Assembly: GCF_004924335.1 (NCBI RefSeq)
Contig: NZ_CP024633.1
Span: 1,860,001 to 1,924,000 of the forward strand
Source: Mycobacteroides salmoniphilum
GTDB lineage: Bacteria > Actinomycetota > Actinomycetes > Mycobacteriales > Mycobacteriaceae
Length of the DNA: 64,000 bases
Direction: 5' to 3'
Made by a program: the position numbers and the translations under genes. A model generated the notes under the pieces. That model had not been told where the DNA came from. It was given only the letters and a program-made list of their open reading frames with translations, and searched no databases. Of the stretch, positions 14,472-25,178 are shown one piece after another; position 1 is the stretch's first letter; every line of letters begins with the position of its first letter.

Positions 14472-15000
14472 TCTTCTGCGACATTCGGTCGATGCCATGG
14501 CGGGGTTCTGGGTGACCTTCTCGTCGATGTTCAAAAAGCGGCTCACCGAGCAATACCCTGAGAAGAAGGAGCCCACCGCACCGCGGTATCACGGACGGCA
14601 TCAACTCAACCGGTACACCGATGGGCTCGAGAAATGTATCGGTTGCGAGCTGTGCGCCTGGGCATGTCCGGCCGATGCCATATTTGTCGAGGGCGCCGAC
14701 AATTCCGAGGACGAACGCTTCTCGCCGGGTGAGCGATACGGTCGGGTGTACCAGATCAACTATCTGCGGTGCATCGGTTGCGGGCTGTGTATCGAGGCAT
14801 GCCCGACCCGCGCGCTGACCATGACCAACGACTACGAGATGGCCGATGACAACCGGTCCGACCTCATCTATGGCAAGGACAAACTGCTGGCACCGTTGCA
14901 GCCCGGAATGGCGCCGCCCCCACACGCGATGTACCCGGGCACCACCGACACGGACTACTACCTGGGCAACCTGCCTCAGGCGGGGGAGGACGTCAGGTGA
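14464..15000 (+). CDS. nuoI: NADH-quinone oxidoreductase subunit I (two 4Fe-4S)
   Basis: TYKY-type ferredoxin subunit with clusters N6a and N6b, linking NuoG to NuoB. The 178 residues contain two 8Fe-ferredoxin motifs, [12 protein letters not shown] and [12 protein letters not shown], spaced as in the family. A proline-rich C-terminal tail follows. The start overlaps the nuoH end by eight bases, with AAGGAGG just upstream as ribosome-binding site. The end overlaps nuoJ (GTGA). Confidence 0.97.
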   Translation: MPDLLRHSVDAMAGFWVTFSSMFKKRLTEQYPEKKEPTAPRYHGRHQLNRYTDGLEKCIGCELCAWACPADAIFVEGADNSEDERFSPGERYGRVYQINYLRCIGCGLCIEACPTRALTMTNDYEMADDNRSDLIYGKDKLLAPLQPGMAPPPHAMYPGTTDTDYYLGNLPQAGEDVR

Positions 15001-15758
15001 GCTTCGATGTGGTGGCCGGACATGTGACAGTGCTTGCGGTCGAGGGGATCTCGCGCACGCCGACGTGGGAAGGGGTGACATTCTGGGTGCTTGGCACCAT
15101 CGCCGTGCTGGGCGCGCTGGGCGTGATCGCCGCACCCAAGGCGGTGTACTCGGCGATCTTTCTCGCCATGACCATGGTCATTCTCGCGGTGTTCTTCGTG
15201 GCCCAGGGCGCGCTGTTTCTTGGTGTCGCCCAGGTCGTGGTGTACACCGGCGCGGTCATGATGCTGTTCTTGTTCGTCCTCATGTTCGTGGGCGTAGATT
15301 CCTCCGACTCCCTGGTGGAGACCCTGCCGGGGCAGCGGGTGGGTGCCATCGCGGCCGGGCTGGGGTTCGGGATGCTGGCCGTCGCGGGCATCGGAAATGC
15401 CTCCACCACAGCGTTCGTCGGGCTTGATCAAGCCAACAGTCGCGGCAACGTGGAGGGTCTGGCCGAACGCATCTTTATCGACTACCTGTGGACGTTCGAA
15501 CTCACCGGCGCACTATTGATCACCGCGACAATCGGCGCGATGGTGCTGGCGCACCGCGAGAAGCTGGGGCAGACGGGCGGACAGCGCGAGTTGGCGATTC
15601 GGCGCTTCCAGCATGGCGACCGTGCCACGCCATTGCCCAATCCGGGTGTGTACGCACGGCACAACGCTGTCGATGTGCCCGCGCTGCTTCCCGACGGGTC
15701 ATACTCCGAGTTATCGGTCAGCGGTGTGCTCACCCCGCGAGACATGGAGGCACGGTGA
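14997..15758 (+). CDS. nuoJ: NADH-quinone oxidoreductase subunit J
   Basis: Membrane-arm subunit with five predicted helices in its first ~175 residues, including [20 protein letters not shown], the kinked helix conserved in NuoJ. At 253 residues it is longer than E. coli NuoJ because of a polar C-terminal tail (from about [11 protein letters not shown]), as usual in actinobacteria. GTG start overlapping nuoI. The end overlaps the nuoK GTG. Confidence 0.94.
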   Translation: MSFDVVAGHVTVLAVEGISRTPTWEGVTFWVLGTIAVLGALGVIAAPKAVYSAIFLAMTMVILAVFFVAQGALFLGVAQVVVYTGAVMMLFLFVLMFVGVDSSDSLVETLPGQRVGAIAAGLGFGMLAVAGIGNASTTAFVGLDQANSRGNVEGLAERIFIDYLWTFELTGALLITATIGAMVLAHREKLGQTGGQRELAIRRFQHGDRATPLPNPGVYARHNAVDVPALLPDGSYSELSVSGVLTPRDMEAR

Positions 15759-16054
15759 ATCCCGGCAATTACCTCTATCTGGCTGCGCTCATCTTCACCA
15801 TCGGGGCCGCAGGCGTGATGTTGCGCCGCAACGCGATCGTGGTCTTCATGAGTGTCGAGCTGATGCTCAACGCGGCCAACCTGGCGTTCGTCACCTTCGC
15901 CCGGATGCACGGGAATCTCGACGGCCAGGTCATCGCATTCTTCACCATGGTGGTCGCGGCCACAGAAGTGGTTGTGGGACTGGGGATCATCATGACCATC
16001 TTCCGCACCCGCAGGTCGGCCTCGGTCGACGACGCCGATCTATTGAGATTCTAG
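15755..16054 (+). CDS. nuoK: NADH-quinone oxidoreductase subunit K
   Basis: Small membrane subunit related to Mrp antiporter subunit MrpC, part of the proton pathway. Its 99 residues form three helices. The conserved membrane glutamates are seen in [13 protein letters not shown] and [13 protein letters not shown]. The GTG at 15755 (GTGA overlap with nuoJ) gives the exact family length; the in-frame extension to 15488 lies in nuoJ and is not real. Confidence 0.95.
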   Translation: MNPGNYLYLAALIFTIGAAGVMLRRNAIVVFMSVELMLNAANLAFVTFARMHGNLDGQVIAFFTMVVAATEVVVGLGIIMTIFRTRRSASVDDADLLRF

Positions 16055-16077
16055 GGATAGTTCAGGAAGGAGTGCCC

Positions 16078-17939
<1,862 letters not shown>

Positions 17940-17943
<4 letters not shown>

Positions 17944-19547
17944 GCGCGATGGGTGCGGTGACAGCTCTGTGGCTTATTCCCTTGGTGGGCGCCGGTGCCG
18001 TGCTGATCATGCCGAACCATCGGCGGACCCTGGCCAAATACGTGGCGCTGGGCGCCTCGGTGCTGGTCCTGATCGTCGCGATGGCGCTGGCGGTTGCGTT
18101 TGATCCCGCAGGTCCGCAGTACCAGTTCGTCGAATCGGTTACCTGGATACCGGCATTCGGGATGAAGTACGCGGTGGGTCTCGACGGAATCGCACTCGCG
18201 CTGGTGCTGCTGACAACGGGACTTCTACCGATCCTGTTGCTGGCCGCTTGGAATGACGGCGCAGACGCCCCGGGATACGAGAATCGGCCGGTGGCGCAAC
18301 GCTATATCGCGCTGATCCTGGTCGTGGAATCGATGGTGTTGCTGTCCTTCTCCGCGCTGGACGTGTTGCTGTTCTACATCTTCTTCGAGGCGATGCTCAT
18401 CCCGATGTACTTCCTGATCGGCGGATTCGGGAGCACCCACTCCGACACCGGGCAGCGGTCACGCGCGGCGGTGAAGTTCCTGATGTACAACCTGTGTGGC
18501 GGCCTGGTCATGTTAGCGGCCGTTATCGGGCTCTACGTGGTTACGGCGCAGGGTCAGACCGGGAGCCAAGGCGGCACCTTCGATCTACGCGATATCACCG
18601 AAATGGTCGCTACCGGTGCACTCGGGATCGACCCGGGTGTGGCCAAGGCACTGTTTCTCGGCTTCATGTTTGCGTTCGCGGTGAAGGCCCCGCTCTGGCC
18701 GCTCCATACCTGGTTGCCCGATGCCGCGGTGCACGCCACCCCGGCCAGCGCGGTGCTCATGATGGCGATCGTCGACAAGGTGGGAACCTTCGCGATGCTG
18801 CGGTACTGCATCCAGTTGTTCCCCGATGCCAGTAGATATTTCACGCCGCTGATCATCACCCTGGCGGTCATCGGCATCGTCTACGGAGCCATCCTCGCGA
18901 TCGGTCAGACCGACGTGATGCGACTGATCGCCTACACCTCGATATCGCATTTTGGATTCATCATCCTGGGCATCTTCGCGATGACCAGTCAGGGACAATC
19001 GGGTTCGACGCTGTACATGGTGAACCACGGCATTTCCACCGCGGCATTGATGTTGGTGGCGGGGTTCCTGGTGTCCCGTAAGGGCTCTCGACTCATCGCG
19101 GCCTACGGCGGAGTGCAGAAGGTGGCACCGGTTCTCGCAGGGTCGTTCTTGGTGGCCGGTCTGGCCACACTGTCGCTGCCCGGGCTGGCGCCGTTCATCA
19201 GCGAGTTTCTGGTGCTGGTGGGAACATTCACGCGGTACCCGGCGGCCGCAGCGTGCGCGGTCATCGCGTTGGTGCTGGCCGCAATCTACGTGTTGTGGAT
19301 GTACCAGCGCATGATGACCGGCCCGCTTGCACCCGGAAACGAGAGCATCGGCGATCTGAAACGCCGTGAGCTCGCCGTGGTGGTGCCCTTGGTCACGCTG
19401 CTTCTGGTGTTGGGCATCTACCCCAAGCCACTGTTGGACATCGTGAATCCCGCGGTCGAGCAGACACTGCGCACCGTCAACGAGAAGGACCCGCCGCCTG
19501 TCGTGGCGGATGTGGCCCTCTGGCATGGCGAAGGTGAGCGACGATGA
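17940..19547 (+). CDS. nuoM: NADH-quinone oxidoreductase subunit M (antiporter-like)
   Basis: Second antiporter-like proton pump subunit, 535 residues. Conserved segments: [20 protein letters not shown] (pumping glutamate), [20 protein letters not shown] (pumping lysine) and [15 protein letters not shown]. The GTG at 17940 overlaps the nuoL stop (GTGA); an ATG three codons later at 17949 is an alternative. The end overlaps the nuoN ATG by four bases. Confidence 0.95.
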
Positions 19548-21142
19548 CCGATATCGGGATCCTCCCCGCCCCGTCGATCGCCTACGGCGCGCTCTCTCCC
19601 ATGCTCATCATGTTCGGGGTCGCGGTGGTGTCGGTACTTGTGGAGGCATTCGTTTCGCGGCGGTACCGGCTCACCACTCAACTGGCGCTGGCCACTGGAG
19701 GAATCCTCGGCGCCTTTGTGGCGGTGGTGGCGCTGGGCGGTTCGCGCCACATCGTCATGAACGGTGCGGTGGCGGTAGACGGCCCCGCGCTCTACCTGCA
19801 GGGGCTCATCCTGGTGGCATCCGGTCTGGCGTTGGCGGTGATGGCACAACGCAGAACGGTTGCGGCGGTGCCCAGTTCGGTGGGCGCCGGCGGCGGCCTG
19901 GATGCCTTCGCCGCGCAGGCATCCAGCGTTCCGGGCGGTGAGCCGGAGCGAGTGCTGAACCGCACCGGTATGACCCAAACGGAGATCTTCCCACTGACAT
20001 TGTTCGCGATCGCCGGCATGATGCTCTTTCCCGCCTGCAACGATCTGCTGACGATGTTTGTTGCGCTGGAGGTGTTTTCTCTTCCGCTGTACGTGATGTG
20101 TGCGCTGGCCCGACGCCGGCGTCTGCTGTCCCAGGAATCGGCGCTCAAGTACTTCCTGCTCGGCGCGTTCTCTTCTGCGTTCTTCCTGTTCGGCTCGGCG
20201 TTCGTATACGGATACGCCGGAACCGTCGAACTCGGCGCCGTCGCGCGGGCTGTCCAGGCCGATGCGGGGGAGCGGTCGTTCCTGCTGCTCGGAGTCGCCA
20301 TGCTGTCGGTGGGTCTGCTGTTCAAGGTCGGGGCGGTTCCCTTCCACTTCTGGGTCCCCGATGTGTATCAAGGGGCACCGACCCCGGTCACCGCATTCAT
20401 GGCGGCCACTACCAAGATCGCGGCCTTCGGCGCGTTGCTCCGGGTTCTGTATGTCGCGCTGCCTGGGATCACGGCGGACTGGCGACCAGTGCTGTGGGCG
20501 GTGGCGATCGCCACCATGCTGATCGGATCCCTCGGTGCCGTGACGCAGACCGACGTCAAACGCATGCTGGCCTATTCGGCCGTCGCGCACACCGGATTTC
20601 TCTTGACCGGGGTCGCCGCCGCCAATGAGCGTGGTGTGTCGTCGACGTTGTTCTATTTGGCGGCATACGGTTTCAGCACTGTCGGAGCGTTCGCCATTGC
20701 GGGGCTGGTGCGCTCCGGCAACGTAGAGGGCGGCCCGAACGAGGATGAAGAGATCACCGATCTGAATCGATGGGCGGGAATTGGTCGCCGGTCTCCCGTG
20801 CTCGGCATTGTCTTCGCATTGTTCCTGCTGGCCTTCGCGGGGATCCCGCTGACGAGTGGATTCGTCAGCAAGTTCGCGGTCTTCGAGGCCGCCGCATCCG
20901 GCGGGGCCATGCCGTTGGTGGTGGTGGGTGTGGTGTGCAGCGCCATCGCCGCGTACTTCTACGTGCGGGTGATTGTGCTGATGTTCTTCGCCGATCCGGT
21001 GCCGGACTCGGGGGTGCTCCGGATCCCGGGGCCCGCCGTGGCGATATCGATTGGAGTGAGCGCGCTCGTCACCGTTCTCCTGGGCGTGGTGCCCCAGCCG
21101 CTGCTCGAACTGGTCGGGAATCTCGTCAACTTCGCCAGGTGA
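19544..21142 (+). CDS. nuoN: NADH-quinone oxidoreductase subunit N (antiporter-like)
   Basis: Third antiporter-like subunit and last gene of the operon, 532 residues. Seen: TMFVALEVFSLPLYVMCALA (glutamate helix), LLFKVGAVPFHFWVPDVYQG (lysine helix) and KRMLAYSAVAHTGFLLTGV. A polar stretch around residues 110-145 between helices is a mycobacterial-type insertion. The ATG overlaps nuoM. A terminator-like hairpin lies 45 bases downstream. Confidence 0.95.
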   Translation: MTDIGILPAPSIAYGALSPMLIMFGVAVVSVLVEAFVSRRYRLTTQLALATGGILGAFVAVVALGGSRHIVMNGAVAVDGPALYLQGLILVASGLALAVMAQRRTVAAVPSSVGAGGGLDAFAAQASSVPGGEPERVLNRTGMTQTEIFPLTLFAIAGMMLFPACNDLLTMFVALEVFSLPLYVMCALARRRRLLSQESALKYFLLGAFSSAFFLFGSAFVYGYAGTVELGAVARAVQADAGERSFLLLGVAMLSVGLLFKVGAVPFHFWVPDVYQGAPTPVTAFMAATTKIAAFGALLRVLYVALPGITADWRPVLWAVAIATMLIGSLGAVTQTDVKRMLAYSAVAHTGFLLTGVAAANERGVSSTLFYLAAYGFSTVGAFAIAGLVRSGNVEGGPNEDEEITDLNRWAGIGRRSPVLGIVFALFLLAFAGIPLTSGFVSKFAVFEAAASGGAMPLVVVGVVCSAIAAYFYVRVIVLMFFADPVPDSGVLRIPGPAVAISIGVSALVTVLLGVVPQPLLELVGNLVNFAR

Positions 21143-21186
21143 GTCCAGTCACCGATCACCGGTCGTGACTCGCGGTATCCGGTGCC

Positions 21187-21221
21187 GACACGCCCCGGAT
21201 CCGCACAGATTGCGGCGTGTC
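21187..21221 (+). terminator. Hairpin downstream of nuoN
   Basis: GACACGCC (21187-21194) pairs perfectly with GGCGTGTC (21214-21221) over a 19-base loop. There is no U-run, as is usual for mycobacterial terminators. A weaker 6-bp hairpin AGTCAC/GTGACT lies just before it (21147-21170). GGCGTGTC occurs again, unpaired, at about 21255. Confidence 0.45.
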
Positions 21222-21277
21222 GATGCAGAGCGTGGCCTGGATGTCACCCCTTGTGGCGTGTCCATTTACCGGTGAGT

Positions 21278-21297
21278 AACCTACGGTACCGTAGGGT
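21278..21297. promoter_or_regulatory. 16-bp palindromic operator candidate upstream of desaturase gene
   Basis: AACCTACGGTACCGTAGGGT contains a perfect 16-bp palindrome (21280-21295). The same element, 18 of 20 bases identical, lies upstream of the DesA-type gene at 28291. Both end about 30 bases before the start codon, where a repressor would block the promoter. Its size and symmetry suit a TetR-family dimer. Confidence 0.7.
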
Positions 21298-21326
21298 GAC
21301 GGTATCGCAGCTGCGGAAGGACACCA

Positions 21327-22568
21327 ATGGCGATCACGGACATCTCGGCGTTCGCGCATCTCACCAGCGAGGACGTCGAAAATCTGGCCGTCGAGCTCGA
21401 TGGGCTCCGGCGTGAGATCGAGGAGTCGCGCGGTACGCGTGACGCCCGCTATATCCGGCGCACCATTGGCGCGCAACGTGCGCTCGAATTGACTGGCCGC
21501 GCCCTTCTGGCCGCGAGCAAGAAGCGCTCCACATGGTGGGCCGGCACGGTGACGCTGGCCGTTGCCAAGATCATCGAGAACATGGAGATCGGCCACAACG
21601 TCATGCACGGCCAATGGGACTGGATGAACGATCCCGAGATTCACTCCTCGACGTGGGAATGGGATATGGCCGGTGCCTCCAAACACTGGCGCTTCACGCA
21701 CAACGTCGAGCATCACAAATACACCAACATCCTCGATCTGGACGACGACGTGGGCTACGGGATTCTCCGTGTCACGCGCGACGAGCCATGGAAGGTGCGC
21801 AACCTCCTGAATCTGCCGCTCAACTTCATCCTCGCGGCGGGATTCGAGTGGGGAATTGCCTTGCAGCACCTGGAATTCCGGAAGATTTGGACAAAGGAAA
21901 CCCGTGAGGCGACCAAGCTGCGGGTGCGTGAGCTGGTCACGTCTGCGGGCTCACAGGTCTTCAAGGATTACGTCGCATTCCCGGCAATCACCGCGTTGTC
22001 GCCGAGGGCGACCTACCGGTCGACGCTGACCGCCACGGCAACCGCCAACCTGATTCGCAACTTCTGGTCCAACGCCGTCATCTTCTGCGGGCATTTTCCG
22101 GACGGCGCGGAGAAGTTCTCCGTGACCGATATGGAGAACGAGACGCGCGGTCAGTGGTACTTGCGTCAGCTGCTAGGCAGCGCGAACTTCGACGCGGGGC
22201 CGACGATGCGGCTGATGAGTGGCAACCTGTGCCATCAGATCGAGCATCACCTCTACCCGGACCTGCCGAGCAACCGGCTGCACGAGATCTCGGTGCGCGT
22301 GCGGGATATCTGCGAGCGCTACGACCTGCCGTACACCACCGGATCGATGCTGTTTCAGTACGCGAAGACCTGGCGTACCATCGCCAAGCTGTCGCTACCG
22401 GACCGGTTCCTGCATGCCACCGCGGACAACGCGCCGGAGACTCGTAGTGAGCGCATGTTCGTGGTCCTGGAACCACCTGCCGCCGCGTCGAATACGGTTC
22501 CGCGGCGCGGTCTCAAGACGGCCATCGCCATGGTTCGTGAGCGCCGCCGTAGCAAGGTGCCCGTCTAG
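21327..22568 (+). CDS. Membrane fatty-acid / acyl-CoA desaturase (three-histidine-box)
   Basis: Integral-membrane di-iron desaturase of the DesA3-like class, which uses O2 and electrons from a ferredoxin/oxidoreductase to put a double bond into acyl chains. The 413 residues carry all three histidine boxes: H90-xxx-H94 (GHNVMHGQ), H125-xxx-HH130 (HNVEHHKYTN) and H303-xxx-HH308 (HQIEHHLYPDLPSNR). The last has the Q-x-x-H-H form of the acyl-lipid/acyl-CoA class. GGAAGGA precedes the ATG. No reductase gene lies beside it, so its electron donor must be elsewhere. The shared upstream palindrome suggests co-regulation with the desaturase at 28291. Regiospecificity cannot be read from sequence. Confidence 0.9.
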   Translation: MAITDISAFAHLTSEDVENLAVELDGLRREIEESRGTRDARYIRRTIGAQRALELTGRALLAASKKRSTWWAGTVTLAVAKIIENMEIGHNVMHGQWDWMNDPEIHSSTWEWDMAGASKHWRFTHNVEHHKYTNILDLDDDVGYGILRVTRDEPWKVRNLLNLPLNFILAAGFEWGIALQHLEFRKIWTKETREATKLRVRELVTSAGSQVFKDYVAFPAITALSPRATYRSTLTATATANLIRNFWSNAVIFCGHFPDGAEKFSVTDMENETRGQWYLRQLLGSANFDAGPTMRLMSGNLCHQIEHHLYPDLPSNRLHEISVRVRDICERYDLPYTTGSMLFQYAKTWRTIAKLSLPDRFLHATADNAPETRSERMFVVLEPPAAASNTVPRRGLKTAIAMVRERRRSKVPV

Positions 22569-22687
22569 ATTTTGTACGGGCTGGACATGCGCGGTCGGGT
22601 TCGCTCTTCGCCTGGTGATCCGCGCGTCGTTGAGTGATCTTGATGATTTCGCCGCGAAGGCGAGCAGAACGCGATATGTAGTGATAT

Positions 22688-23353
22688 GTGACCACGTATC
22701 TAGAAGCCCCGACGGTGACCGACGCAAACCGGGGGGATGGCCTGATCTCGAGTCCTATCGAGAAGCCCAGGCGAACATTTACCGGCTTTCTGGGGATGAC
22801 CCTGGACATCTTTGGTGCCATGCTGCGTCGCCCACCCGCCGTGGGCGAGTTCTTCCGGCAGGTGTGGTCGATAGCCAGAGTGTCGGTGCTGCCGATGTGC
22901 ATGGTCGGGATACCGCTGGCCGTACTGATCGTGCTCGTCCTCGAGGCCTTGGTGTTCGGCCCGACGGGATTCCCGACGCACGCGGTGTTGGTCGCGGCGG
23001 CCACGGGTGCCACAGTGGTCTTCGCTGAGGCCGATTCTTCCCGGATCCAGCAGGAGATCGACGCGATGCGGGGCAGGGGCATGGACGTCACGCACGGGTT
23101 CGTTGTTCCCCGTGTCCTGGCTACCGCCGTCGCAGCGGTGCCGCTGGCGTTCATAGCTGTTGGGGCAGCAGGTGTTTACTTCTTCTCGGCCTTCGGAAAG
23201 CACACTCCGCTGAGTCTGTTCCTCGGGAACTTGGCGCAGCTGATGAATCCCACCAATGTGCTGATTGTGGCTATCGAGGCGGCGGCCCTCGGGTTTATTG
23301 GGGGCCTCATCGCCTGCTACAAAGGTGTTTCCGCGCCCACTGACCGGTCGTGA
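22688..23353 (+). CDS. Shortened YrbE/MlaE-like permease, solitary
   Basis: 221 residues resembling YrbE/MlaE permeases, the membrane partners in Mce/Mla lipid transport. Recognisable: RRPPAVGEFFRQVWSIARVS, IQQEIDAMRGRGMDVTHGFVVPRVLA and GGLIACYKGVSA. Compared with typical YrbE of about 265 residues, the loop-and-helix region before IQQEIDAM is shorter and the protein stops right after ACYKGV, where another membrane helix normally follows. No second yrbE, mce or ATPase gene is nearby. It may be a relic or a divergent stand-alone protein. GTG start. The family is recognised; function is doubtful. Confidence 0.65.
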   Translation: MTTYLEAPTVTDANRGDGLISSPIEKPRRTFTGFLGMTLDIFGAMLRRPPAVGEFFRQVWSIARVSVLPMCMVGIPLAVLIVLVLEALVFGPTGFPTHAVLVAAATGATVVFAEADSSRIQQEIDAMRGRGMDVTHGFVVPRVLATAVAAVPLAFIAVGAAGVYFFSAFGKHTPLSLFLGNLAQLMNPTNVLIVAIEAAALGFIGGLIACYKGVSAPTDRS

Positions 23354-23367
23354 CCAACGCTAGGAGG

Positions 23368-23622
23368 TCACCGCGTCGTCAGCAGGGTCGCCAGACGGAA
23401 CGCCGGCGCGACGACGCTGGCGGCGCGTAGTCCGATCTTCTGAAGGCTGCGGCTCCTCATGAGGGGACCCAATCCGGCCAGCTTGGCTCCGGTGTGGGGT
23501 TCGATAGTCTCGCCGATCATGCGGCCAATGCCTCGCCATGGAATGGTCACGCGCCACTGATCGTCGAAGTAGTCCCAGTAGGGCAGCGACCGGTTCGTCC
23601 CGTCCTGCGGGTAGAAGGCCAA
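23368..23622 (-). pseudogene. Orphan open frame, possible C-terminal gene remnant
   Basis: A short frame of 84 residues from a TTG, open upstream to a stop at about 23682 without an ATG or GTG. It reads like protein (RSLPYWDYFDDQWRVTIPWR, then IEPHTGAKLAGLGPLM) rather than a shadow frame, since no gene lies opposite. I do not recognise a family. The lack of a good start and the position between a truncated permease and the MOSC gene suggest the 3' end of a decayed gene. Without it, 23354-23704 holds nothing recognisable apart from the MOSC promoter. Confidence 0.4.
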
Positions 23623-23692
23623 GTCGGGGAAGACGTGAACTGGCGTCCGATACCTACTGCCGCTGATGCGTGCTGCGCGCTAGCGCACTCCG

Positions 23693-23698
23693 TATCCT
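23693..23698 (+). promoter_or_regulatory. -10 element (TATCCT), probable leaderless promoter
   Basis: TATCCT fits TANNNT and ends six bases before the GTG at 23705, leaving no room for a ribosome-binding site. Confidence 0.45.
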
Positions 23699-23704
23699 GG
23701 TGCG

Positions 23705-24367
23705 GTGGCGACAGTTTTGACGGTGAACGTGGGGGCACTGCGCTCGAACCCCACGGGCGGGCCGATTCCCACCGGGATCGACAAGCGTCCCACCGATTCG
23801 GCGGTCGCGGTGCGTGCGCCCGGCGAGGTGGGCGACGGCGCTGGCAGCGGTCTGGGCGGTGACGCCATCGGGGATGACAGTGTGCACGGCGGCGACGACC
23901 AAGCCGTGTACGCGTACGCCCGGGAAGATCTTGACTGGTGGCAGGGAGAGTTGGGGCGGGAGCTGGCCAACGGCCAATTCGGGGAGAACCTCACCACCCG
24001 GGATATCGACGTGACCGGCGCCAAAATCGGTGAGCAATGGCATGTCGGCACCGATGGTCTGGTGCTGGAGGTCTCGTCACCGCGAATACCGTGCCGGACA
24101 TTCGCGGCGTGGCTCGACGAGCAGGGGTGGGTCAAAACCTTTACTGTGCAGGCGGTTCCCGGTGCCTATTTGCGGGTGGTTTCGCCCGGAGCGGTACGCC
24201 AGGGTGACCGGATCACCATCGGCAACAGTCCAGACCACGATGTCACCGTCGGGCTGGCATTCCGGGCGCTGACCCGTGAACCGGCGTTGCTTCCCCAGCT
24301 GCTCGACGTTCCCGAACTGCCCGAGCACATCAAGGAAACGGTCCGGCGCAGGAGCGGCTCGCCGTAA
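23705..24367 (+). CDS. MOSC-domain protein
   Basis: A 220-residue stand-alone MOSC (molybdenum cofactor sulfurase C-terminal-like) protein of the YiiM-like group, which in characterised members works in molybdenum-cofactor-dependent reduction or sulfur carriage. Seen: HGGDDQAVYAYAREDLDWW, GQFGENLTTRDIDV, and the conserved cysteine in SPRIPCRTFAAWL. No molybdoenzyme is adjacent, so its substrate is unknown. GTG start from a probable leaderless promoter. It ends one base before the stop of the convergent thioesterase-like gene. Confidence 0.85.
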   Translation: MATVLTVNVGALRSNPTGGPIPTGIDKRPTDSAVAVRAPGEVGDGAGSGLGGDAIGDDSVHGGDDQAVYAYAREDLDWWQGELGRELANGQFGENLTTRDIDVTGAKIGEQWHVGTDGLVLEVSSPRIPCRTFAAWLDEQGWVKTFTVQAVPGAYLRVVSPGAVRQGDRITIGNSPDHDVTVGLAFRALTREPALLPQLLDVPELPEHIKETVRRRSGSP

Positions 24368-24368
24368 T

Positions 24369-25178
24369 CTAACGCCGCTGGACCAATACGGTCTGTGCGC
24401 TGGAGCCGATGTAACCCCGGCGGTCAAAGATCTCCGCGGTCGTCACGCCGACGCCATCGGGTCCAACCGACATGCGGGCGCGCACTCCGAAATCATCACC
24501 GTGGGGAATCCGGTGCACGTGCATCACGGTGTCGGTGTTCATGTAGACGAATCGGAGCGGGTTGAGCACCGCGCCGATTCCGTTCGCGGAGTCGATGACC
24601 GACGCCAGCCGCTGCCACGGAGTGGTGGGTTCGGTGTCGACAATATGCACGTGTGGCCGCATCCAGGCGACCTGCGGCTCCCCATCGGGTACCGAAAACC
24701 ACTGAAAATCAACTGATTTCGAGTAGTTCGAGCCCTCGAAACCGAAGGCCGGCGGGGTGGGGCCCTGTGGATAGTCGGGCAGGGGTGGATATCGGTCACT
24801 GGCCTTGTCGGCGGTCACCGATGTCGCCAACAACCACGCGCTGGCCCGTGCGACCGCACGGTATCCACCGTTGGCACGCGCCTCCATCTCGGCGACCGCG
24901 AGTGCGATCCGGCGGCCCGGCCGTTCGATCCACGCGCGCACGCGCACCGGCTCCAGCGGAACCGGGCCGAGGATGTCCAGCGCGACCCGGCCGATCCGCA
25001 GGCTCTCCCGTGGCTCGGGTAGCTCCTCAATGGCCTTGAGTAGCAACGCCATCGGGGGAGAGCCGTGCTGCAGATTCGGCCCCCACCCGCTGGCGGTCAG
25101 CGCGGTGGACTCGAACACCTGGAACTCGTCGTCGGCGTCCAGGCGCCGGTAGTAGCAGCCAGTCAGGTCCAACGTCAT
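24369..25178 (-). CDS. Acyl-CoA thioesterase-like (hot-dog fold) protein
   Basis: 269 residues that look like a double hot-dog thioesterase of the TesB-like/actinobacterial thioesterase family: N-terminal WGPNLQHGSPPMALLLKAIE and C-terminal VYMNTDTVMHVHRIPHGDDFGVRA, then GVTTAEIFDRRGYIGSSAQT, the usual last strand. It could hydrolyse acyl-CoAs; substrate unknown. The ATG at 25178 overlaps the stop of the upstream RecB-like gene (ATGA), so the two form a coupled minus-strand pair. The in-frame extension to 25325 lies inside that gene and is rejected. Confidence 0.75.
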   Translation of the reverse strand: MTLDLTGCYYRRLDADDEFQVFESTALTASGWGPNLQHGSPPMALLLKAIEELPEPRESLRIGRVALDILGPVPLEPVRVRAWIERPGRRIALAVAEMEARANGGYRAVARASAWLLATSVTADKASDRYPPLPDYPQGPTPPAFGFEGSNYSKSVDFQWFSVPDGEPQVAWMRPHVHIVDTEPTTPWQRLASVIDSANGIGAVLNPLRFVYMNTDTVMHVHRIPHGDDFGVRARMSVGPDGVGVTTAEIFDRRGYIGSSAQTVLVQRR

